Notes under the pieces: model-generated
The model's input: only the letters and a program-made list of their open reading frames with translations
Told to the model about the DNA's origin: nothing
Databases searched by the model: none
Source of the DNA: CAMLHP01 sp035707845
Lineage (GTDB): Bacteria > Gemmatimonadota > Gemmatimonadetes > Gemmatimonadales > GWC2-71-9
NCBI GenBank assembly: GCA_035707845.1
Contig: DASSTP010000280.1
Span: 1-10,065 of the forward strand
Reading direction: 5' to 3'
DNA: 10,065 nucleotides
Part shown: in pieces, positions 4,832-10,065 of the stretch
How the letters are laid out: each line of letters begins with the position of its first letter
Position numbering within the stretch: the stretch's first letter is position 1
Translations under genes and position numbers: made by a program

Positions 4832-5701
4832 TCAGGCGCGTCGCAGCGTGAAGATGGGAAGCTCCGGCGGGCAGCAGAAGCGTGCGGTAATCTCGACCGT
4901 CCCGATGCCGCGCGATACGTAGACCGGCGCATGCGCGTCGCGATACCATCCTTCGACAAAGCGGCCGGACCCAAGCGGCGTGTACGGCACCCAGCCAGGC
5001 AGCCGAATCTGGCCGCCATGCGTATGCCCTGAGAGCAGCGCCGCCGGCTTGCGCGGCACCGTCGGCAACCGGTCCGCGTAGGCCGGGCAGTGCACCAGCC
5101 AGAGGTCGGCATCCGACAGCGACGGGTCCAGCATCTGGGGCCCGAGTGACGGCGCGCGGTACAGCGCGTCGCCCAACCCGGCAAAGCCAAGGCGGCCGGC
5201 GCCCTCCCGCAGCACCATCCGGGCGTCCTGCAGCATGGTCGCTCCCGCCTGCCGATACGCCTCGGCCAGCTGTGGGTCGCTGATGTGCGCCTTGCGCTCC
5301 CAGTTGCCGAAGATGCCAATGGTGGCGCGCGTACCCCTGATCTGGCGCAGGTATTCGGTGAGCATACCGAGGGCATCCACGTGCTCCACCATGTCGCCGG
5401 TACAGAGCACGAGGTCGGGCCGCTCACGCCGGACCAGGGCGAGCGTCTCCCGCGCCGCACGCTGGTTGCCCGGCAAATGAACATCACTCACCTGCGCGAT
5501 GGTCATGCCCTCGAACGCACGATCCAGCCCCGGCACCGGCAGGTCGGTGCGGGAAATAAGCACCTCGGCCGGTTCGAGGCCGAAGCCGTCCAGTGCCAGG
5601 CCGGCTGCCGTGAGCGCGCCGGCAATGAGCAGGCGTCGGCGTGCCGGCATGCGCGGCTCAGGCGCTGCGACCGGTTGCCTGGCTGATCCTGGTTGGTGCA
5701 T
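4832..5701 (-). CDS. Metallophosphoesterase, YkuE/YaeI-like, with probable export signal
   Basis: This 289-residue calcineurin-like phosphoesterase resembles the YaeI/YkuE group of membrane-associated phosphodiesterases. Metal-site motifs in order are DVH (73-75), GDM (102-104), GNWE (132-135), H204 in LVHCPAY and GHTHGGQ (225-231). The family's third motif normally reads GNH(E/D); here Trp134 replaces the histidine proposed to act as general acid, while the metal-binding Asn remains. The N-terminus has ARRRLLIAGALTAAGLAL (20-37), a twin-arginine-like export signal or membrane anchor. Two starts are possible. ATG 5701 has a -10-like TAATAT ending five bases upstream, suggesting a leaderless message. 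ATG 5650 begins just before the arginines and would give a conventional signal peptide. Neither has a clear Shine-Dalgarno site. The substrate is unknown. Confidence 0.88.
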   Translation of the reverse strand: MHQPGSARQPVAAPEPRMPARRRLLIAGALTAAGLALDGFGLEPAEVLISRTDLPVPGLDRAFEGMTIAQVSDVHLPGNQRAARETLALVRRERPDLVLCTGDMVEHVDALGMLTEYLRQIRGTRATIGIFGNWERKAHISDPQLAEAYRQAGATMLQDARMVLREGAGRLGFAGLGDALYRAPSLGPQMLDPSLSDADLWLVHCPAYADRLPTVPRKPAALLSGHTHGGQIRLPGWVPYTPLGSGRFVEGWYRDAHAPVYVSRGIGTVEITARFCCPPELPIFTLRRA

Positions 5702-5705
5702 GGCC

Positions 5706-5712
5706 TATATTA
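5706..5712. promoter_or_regulatory. Shared AT-rich -10-like element between divergent genes
   Basis: TATATTA reads as TATATT (5706-5711) rightward and TAATAT (5712-5707) leftward. Rightward it would give a leader of about 35 bases before the receptor ATG, which has GGAG at 5742-5745. Leftward, transcription would start at or next to the phosphoesterase ATG at 5701. Both promoters could not easily be occupied together. No convincing -35 boxes were found. Confidence 0.35.
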
Positions 5713-5752
5713 GCCCTTCTACCTGATTCGTTCCCATCCCTGGAGTTTCCTG

Positions 5753-8653
5753 ATGCGCATGTCCACCCGTCGCTGGGCAGGAGTCGTGCTGCTGTTGGTG
5801 CCCTGTCCGCTGCTGGCCCAGGGCGCCCCTGCCCTCGCGGACTCGACACTGCGGCGCCCGGATTCGCTCTCCTCGGTGCAGGCCCTGACCAACGGCAGCA
5901 TCGAGATGGCCCCCGCGGACAGCGTGGAAGGCCCCCTGCTCTTCTTGCCGGGCGTCGGCAACTCGCTGCGCGGGATCTCGATCCGCGGCACGATGCCAGA
6001 GGCAACGGGAGCAACGCTCAATGGCATTGACATCACGCCCGGCACGCGCGGCCCCTGGCTTGCGCTGCCCACCACCGGCGTGAGCAATGCGTGGGCCGTT
6101 ACCGGTCCTCTCTCGGCGCGATTCGCAGCCGGACGCGCGCTGCAGTACGAGCTGCCAACCATGGCCGATTCTGCCGGTGCCAGAATATCCTACGCCACCG
6201 ACCGGTTCATGGGCGCCTCCAGTCTCGGCGTCAATCGCTTCACCGGCCGCGGCGGTGTATCCGGCAGGAATTACCGGATCTTCCTTGCCGGCACGCTGAT
6301 GGGACAGAGGAGTGCTGATTTCGGCACCGACGCCCGTGACATCCCCATCTTCGCGCCCGCGGGAGTGGACACCACGGTACGGTTCGCCGCTTTTCCCGGT
6401 GCCAGTGCCGATACGCTCGACGTCGCCGTGCCGGCATGGGCCATCACCCGAGGCGACTGCGACGCATTTGCCGGCAGCCGCAACGCCGGCATTGCCGGCA
6501 ACTACGAGGCCGACTGCACCGGCGATCGTGTTCCGGGCTCCGCAGTGTCACGCTATAGCGCCGCTGTGAGCGGGCAATACGACGTCAACCGCACCGCCAT
6601 GCTGGGCTTCCTGGCCCTCAAGGCCCGCACCGACGCGCGCGTCTTCGATTACTCCAGCGCCCTCAATCCGGCCAATCGCCGGGGCGATCAGCAGCTCGCC
6701 AGCGTCTATGCGGTCACGCTGTCGGGCCAGCTCGGTCGCAGTGCGATTCCCGGAGCCTATCGCATCGGCGTCTCGCGGCAGGTCAACCAGCAGATGGACG
6801 GCCCGCTTACCCCGGAGGGTGAGCTCAAGACTCGCGACCCGAACCTGGGCCTCATGCTCGGAGGTCTCGATTTCCGCTGGGACTTCGAGAGCTTTCCGGT
6901 GGACAGCCAGCTGGTGGACAATTTCCGCCTCAACCGCCAGGGTAGCCGTCGCTCACCGTATGACCTTGCGAATGTCGATCAATACAATCTCCATGACGAT
7001 TTTCGCGACAGCCCCTACGGCCTGCCCGGCTTTGCCGAGAGCGGAGGCCCTGTCGGACTGCTGGCGCTCTTCAACGAGCGACGCAACATCGGCTTTGCCG
7101 ACCTGTCGTGGCCGGTAAACCGGAATTCGGTGATCACCATCGGCGGCAATGTCACGCGCTATGACGTGACCAACTATTCGCACCAGCTGACCACCCAGAT
7201 CTTCTCCGATGTGTACATCGAACATCCGACCAGCATGGCGCTGTACGCCGAGCAGCACTTCAACTACGAGCAGTTCAGTCTCTCGGCCGGCGTCCGGTAC
7301 GACCGGTTTCACTCCAACGCCGAGCGGCCCACCACGCTCGACACACTCCGGTTCATTCCGGGCACCAGCCAGCCCAATCCCGACTTCGGCACCTATCAGC
7401 AATATCCGGCGATCTCCAGCTACGGCACCGAGGGCCAGACCTTCCTGATCCTCGGCAACGCCCTGCCGCTCCGCGGCACCACCACCGATGAAGCGCACTC
7501 GGCGCTCAGCCCCAGCCTCCGTGGGGCGCTCCGGCTGGGAGAGGGCACCGTGCTGCGCGCCAGTATCGCCCGGGAGGCGCGGATGCCGGACCTGGCGCAG
7601 GTCTTCACGGGCATTAATACCGACCTGACCATTACGAACACCGGGCAGCTCTTTGGCAGCGACCTCGCATTCGAGCGCAGCTGGCAGGAGGAGCTGGGCC
7701 TCCGCCAACGGCTGGGTGAGCACCTGGCGCTGGATGTGGTCGGGTTCCATCGCGCGACCGACAGCGTGGCGATCCCGAGATTCGTGAATCTCCTCAATCC
7801 CACACGCAACAACAGTCCCACTGCCCTCCGGTACTTTGTCGGTGCCGGACATTACGGGACCCAGGGCGCCTCGGCATCGCTGAGCTATGACACCCCGACC
7901 CTGGGCGCGATGCTCAGCTATGAGTTCCTCGACGTCGAACAGGACTTCGAGAACGCCAGCATGAATGCCTGGAGCCGGCCGCATACCCTGTCGGCGGTGA
8001 TCCAGTTCCGCGCGCCCCGAGCACTTCGTTCAGGCTTCCTGGCCCGGTCCGAACTCTGGGCCGGTTTCCAGGTCGCCAGTGGGACGAGCTACTTGATCTG
8101 TCGGGACTTTGACGATCCCCTGGCGGGCGCGACGACCTATTCTGACGAACCATGTGCCGGCTTCTTCAGCATGCAGAGCGAGCGTCTGCCGATGAGGAAG
8201 CAGCTTGATCTTCGCTTCTCCAAGGCCCTGGGAGATGCCCCCTACGCGCCGCGGTTTTTCATCGACGCGCGGAACCTGCTCAATTTCACGAATGTCATCC
8301 GCGCATTCCGCGACTCGGAGCGCGTCGAAGTTGCGCGCGAGCGGCTGATTGCTGAGGGGCTCGGCGGCGTCCGGGACGAGGCGACCCAGAATGGGGCGTA
8401 CGATGCGGCCACTGGTGCCGTCAACCTCTCGACTCCCGGCATTTGTGCGGCATGGGTTACGACACAGGGGTCGGGCGGCGCTCCCAACTGCGTGGCGCTC
8501 CTGCGCGCCGAGGCCCGGTATGGCAATGGCGATGGCATCTATAGTGAGGATGAGCAGCGCACCGCCGTCGGCGCGGCCTTCGACGCGACCTACCTGACCC
8601 GATTCAACGGCACGCCGCGGCGGGTGAGAATTGGGATCGAGGTGGGGATTTGA
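5753..8653 (+). CDS. TonB-dependent receptor-like outer-membrane protein
   Basis: The 966-residue product begins with a signal peptide (MRMSTRRWAGVVLLLVPCPLLAQ). A plug-like segment follows, with LPGVGNSLRGISIRG (RGISIRG at 73-79) and TLNGIDITPG (88-97). The remainder alternates polar and hydrophobic residues as expected of a large outer-membrane beta-barrel, including SAGVRYDRF, RASIAREARMPDLAQVF and the late FIDARNLLNFTNV, all common in TonB-dependent receptors. It lacks the N-terminal carboxypeptidase-like beta-sandwich domain seen in many such proteins, and I cannot point to a clear TonB box. Six cysteines form three close pairs (236/255, 783/801, 898/913) in loop-like stretches. A partly EF-hand-like YGNGDGIYSEDE loop lies at 923-934. 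The final residue is Ile, not the usual aromatic. GGAG seven bases before ATG 5753 supports the start. The ligand is unknown. Confidence 0.85.
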   Translation: MRMSTRRWAGVVLLLVPCPLLAQGAPALADSTLRRPDSLSSVQALTNGSIEMAPADSVEGPLLFLPGVGNSLRGISIRGTMPEATGATLNGIDITPGTRGPWLALPTTGVSNAWAVTGPLSARFAAGRALQYELPTMADSAGARISYATDRFMGASSLGVNRFTGRGGVSGRNYRIFLAGTLMGQRSADFGTDARDIPIFAPAGVDTTVRFAAFPGASADTLDVAVPAWAITRGDCDAFAGSRNAGIAGNYEADCTGDRVPGSAVSRYSAAVSGQYDVNRTAMLGFLALKARTDARVFDYSSALNPANRRGDQQLASVYAVTLSGQLGRSAIPGAYRIGVSRQVNQQMDGPLTPEGELKTRDPNLGLMLGGLDFRWDFESFPVDSQLVDNFRLNRQGSRRSPYDLANVDQYNLHDDFRDSPYGLPGFAESGGPVGLLALFNERRNIGFADLSWPVNRNSVITIGGNVTRYDVTNYSHQLTTQIFSDVYIEHPTSMALYAEQHFNYEQFSLSAGVRYDRFHSNAERPTTLDTLRFIPGTSQPNPDFGTYQQYPAISSYGTEGQTFLILGNALPLRGTTTDEAHSALSPSLRGALRLGEGTVLRASIAREARMPDLAQVFTGINTDLTITNTGQLFGSDLAFERSWQEELGLRQRLGEHLALDVVGFHRATDSVAIPRFVNLLNPTRNNSPTALRYFVGAGHYGTQGASASLSYDTPTLGAMLSYEFLDVEQDFENASMNAWSRPHTLSAVIQFRAPRALRSGFLARSELWAGFQVASGTSYLICRDFDDPLAGATTYSDEPCAGFFSMQSERLPMRKQLDLRFSKALGDAPYAPRFFIDARNLLNFTNVIRAFRDSERVEVARERLIAEGLGGVRDEATQNGAYDAATGAVNLSTPGICAAWVTTQGSGGAPNCVALLRAEARYGNGDGIYSEDEQRTAVGAAFDATYLTRFNGTPRRVRIGIEVGI

Positions 8654-8656
8654 GTA

Positions 8657-8750
8657 GGGCATAGGGCATAGGGCATGCGGCGTAGGGGATGGGGGTCACG
8701 AACCGCCGGCCCCGCGTCCTCCCACGCCCCATGCCCCATGCCCTATGCCT
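8657..8750. repeat. Large inverted repeat made of heptanucleotide arrays between convergent genes
   Basis: Left arm 8657-8688 contains GGGCATA-type heptamers and right arm 8719-8750 contains the complementary CCCATGC-type heptamers. Aligned as a stem they match at 27 of 32 positions, two of the mismatches being G-U compatible, around a 30-base loop. It starts three bases after the receptor stop, and the right arm includes the TAG stop (8743-8745) of the minus-strand SDR gene. A bidirectional terminator role is plausible from position, but there is no clear T-run after the stem rightward; leftward no run was seen either. Confidence 0.85.
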
Positions 8751-9582
8751 TCTCCCGCGTTTTTTCATCTCCCAAGCGCTTCTGCTGCGCCGCACCGGCC
8801 AGGCGGGCCAGCAGCCGGCGGGGGGTCAGGCGCACGGCCTGCGCATGAATCTTGTTCACCACCCCCGGCACCACGATCCGTTCGCCGCGCAGCGTTGCAG
8901 TGTAGGCCACTTCCGCCACGCTGCGCGCATCCATCCGCGCGCCCATCATCGGCGACGACTTGAAGCCGGCGCGCGCCGCAAAGCCGGTCTCGGTCGGACC
9001 GGGACAAAGCGTGGTGACCGTGACGCCCGTGTCCCGCAATTCTTCCGCGATGGCTTCCGAGAACGACAGGACAAAGGCCTTGGTCGCGAAATAGACCGCC
9101 TGGAAGGGGCCGGGCTGGAACGCGGCCGTGGATGCGACGTTCAGGATCCTGCCGCGCCGGTTCTCCAGCATCTGCGGGAGCAGGCGCTTGGTGAGCGTCA
9201 CGGCCGCATCCACGTTGAGCGCGATCATGCCCAGTTCCTGCTCGAGCGACGTCTCGGAGAATCGCCCCGCGCCGCCGAAGCCCGCGTTGTTCACCAGCAC
9301 GTCCACCCGGATGTCGGACGCGGTGAGCGTGGAGAACAGCCGCTCGATGTCATCCGGCTTGCCCAGGTCGGCCGGGATGGTTGTCACGCTGGCGCCGTGG
9401 GCATCACGCAGCTGGCTCACGACGGGGGCGAGGCGCGCCGCGCTGCGGCTTGCCAGTACCAGGGCAAAACCGTCACGTGCAAAAAAGCGGGCGAGCTCGC
9501 GCCCGATCCCGCTCGATGCGCCGGTGATGAGGACGGTCGGCGTGCGGCTCGAGAGCCGGGGCGATGCTTCCCCCGCGCTCAT
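8743..9582 (-). CDS. SDR family NADP-dependent oxidoreductase
   Basis: This 279-residue classical short-chain dehydrogenase has TGASSGIG (20-27), NNAG (98-101), and catalytic Asn123 (ALNVDAA), Ser151 (NVAST), Tyr164 and Lys168 (YFATK). SR (45-46) after the second strand suggests NADP(H). FSEAIAEEL and the PGPTETGFAARAG segment place it with the DltE/YqjQ-like general SDR group, whose substrates are mostly unknown. The chain is longer than the first SDR in the window because of a basic C-terminal tail (LTPRRLLARLAGAAQQKRLGDEKTREKA). The start at ATG 9582 puts the cofactor motif at the normal distance; the ribosome-binding site is weak. It lies 25 bases downstream of the membrane-protein gene on the same strand, so they are probably one operon. 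Its last codons and TAG stop fall in the heptamer inverted repeat. Confidence 0.92.
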   Translation of the reverse strand: MSAGEASPRLSSRTPTVLITGASSGIGRELARFFARDGFALVLASRSAARLAPVVSQLRDAHGASVTTIPADLGKPDDIERLFSTLTASDIRVDVLVNNAGFGGAGRFSETSLEQELGMIALNVDAAVTLTKRLLPQMLENRRGRILNVASTAAFQPGPFQAVYFATKAFVLSFSEAIAEELRDTGVTVTTLCPGPTETGFAARAGFKSSPMMGARMDARSVAEVAYTATLRGERIVVPGVVNKIHAQAVRLTPRRLLARLAGAAQQKRLGDEKTREKA

Positions 9583-9607
9583 CAGTGGCTCAGGCGATGG
9601 CAAGCGG

Positions 9608-9955
9608 TCAATGGTGTGCGTGCGATGTCGGGGCGCCGAGCACCAGCCGGCGCAGGGCCAGCCCCAGCAGGGCGGCCGCGACGGCTGGCAGGAGGGCAAG
9701 CAGCGTGGCCGCAAGATTCGGGGTGGGAGGATACTCGATGGCCACGCCGCCCACGGTCGCGCCAAGGTAAACCAGCGGCACGCCCAGCCCGACCACCGTG
9801 GCTGACATCCAGGCAAACGACGGGCGCACGACCGCCAGCACAAACCCGGCCACGGCCAGCAGCACCGCCGTCATCAGGGTGTCGCCGGTGGTGAAGTTGT
9901 ACACACCAATCCCGACTCCCGCGGCGAGCGCAAGGAGGAGAAACAGCACGCGCAT
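9608..9955 (-). CDS. Small integral membrane protein with four predicted transmembrane helices
   Basis: I do not recognise a family for this 115-residue protein. Four hydrophobic segments are visible at about 2-20, 27-49, 51-70 and 80-106, separated by short loops such as NFTTGDT and IEYPPTPN. It ends in a short tail with SHAHH. Arginines at 44 and 102-103 may mark cytoplasmic ends. The ATG at 9955 is chosen because the product then begins directly with the first helix and GGGAGG lies ten bases upstream; an open frame extending to 10021 adds a polar, non-membrane stretch. It is first in an apparent two-gene unit with the downstream SDR enzyme. The function cannot be inferred; it could be an uncharacterised inner-membrane DUF protein. 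Confidence 0.75.
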   Translation of the reverse strand: MRVLFLLLALAAGVGIGVYNFTTGDTLMTAVLLAVAGFVLAVVRPSFAWMSATVVGLGVPLVYLGATVGGVAIEYPPTPNLAATLLALLPAVAAALLGLALRRLVLGAPTSHAHH

Positions 9956-10032
9956 GAGGAACCCACCTCCCGGACGAACGCTGACCGTCACTCGCCGGCC
10001 CTGCGGCAACAGGACGGGCAATGCTTCCCCCC

Positions 10033-10038
10033 TATAAT
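10033..10038 (+). promoter_or_regulatory. Consensus TATAAT hexamer at the window edge
   Basis: A perfect TATAAT sits in the 110-base region upstream of the minus-strand operon. Reading rightward it would serve a gene outside the window; no -35 box is clear. The following bases TCCGTGCC resemble TCCGTTCC after the element at 1013-1018. It could alternatively contribute, in reverse, to the promoter of the membrane-protein gene. The rest of 9956-10065 holds nothing else I can assign. Confidence 0.3.
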
Positions 10039-10065
10039 CCGTGCCAATGCGTTGACGCGCCAGTG

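Noticed and set aside
6953..7984. 343-codon minus-strand open frame opposite the receptor gene
   Set aside because: Composition is typical of an antisense shadow in GC-rich DNA; the plus strand encodes a full-length barrel with conserved motifs.
8689..9894. 401-codon plus-strand open frame opposite the SDR and membrane-protein genes
   Set aside because: No recognisable domain, low-complexity Arg/Ala/Gly-rich sequence, and it begins in the hairpin; the minus-strand SDR has all catalytic motifs.

Overview
The window is GC-rich DNA (roughly two thirds G+C, judged by eye) with dense genes, short gaps and frequent GTG starts. The gene content suggests a Gram-negative free-living bacterium: a TonB-dependent outer-membrane receptor, a putative lipoprotein, and RidA, PhzF, CsaA and D-aminopeptidase genes. 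The protein style fits Gemmatimonadota or a similar soil or water lineage, but that assignment is inference, not a database result. I see no rRNA, tRNA, CRISPR array, transposase, integrase, phage gene or recognisable defence system.

Layout. Bases 2-661 (+) hold the 3' part of an OppF/DppF-type peptide-transporter ATPase. Bases 729-977 (+) encode a small CsbD-family stress protein, closed by a textbook intrinsic terminator (984-1009). A TATA-like element follows, then a tightly coupled pair, a RidA-family protein (1058-1459) and a PhzF-family isomerase (1456-2250), sharing a 4-base GTGA overlap. Bases 2424-2753 (+) encode a CsaA-like tRNA-binding protein flanked on both sides by short tandem repeats. 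A small putative lipoprotein (2831-3220, -) is divergent from an M55 D-aminopeptidase (3291-4115, +), which is followed after 2 bases by an SDR oxidoreductase (4118-4831, +). That SDR gene meets a metallophosphoesterase gene (4832-5701, -) stop codon to stop codon. A 966-residue TonB-dependent receptor-like protein (5753-8653, +) is divergent from the phosphoesterase. It converges on a two-gene minus-strand unit: a four-helix membrane protein (9608-9955) followed by a second SDR enzyme (8743-9582).

How the genes may work together. Peptide import (OppF), D-aminopeptidase, the PhzF isomerase and the RidA-family protein would all fit handling of peptides and (D-)amino-acid intermediates. The genes sit in separate transcription units, so this is a loose theme and not a demonstrated pathway. 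The rest is ordinary housekeeping or envelope function.

The most unusual feature is intergenic. Three intergenic gaps carry 7- or 8-base tandem repeats. These are a 14-unit GTCATGG array, GCGACCT arrays on both sides of csaA, two octamer arrays, and a pair of AGGGCAT-type arrays in opposite orientation forming a large hairpin between two convergent genes. Two gene stop codons lie partly or wholly inside these repeats. No gene-free stretch exceeds 300 bases; the longest is 2251-2423. I see no strong candidate for a wholly new multi-gene system.
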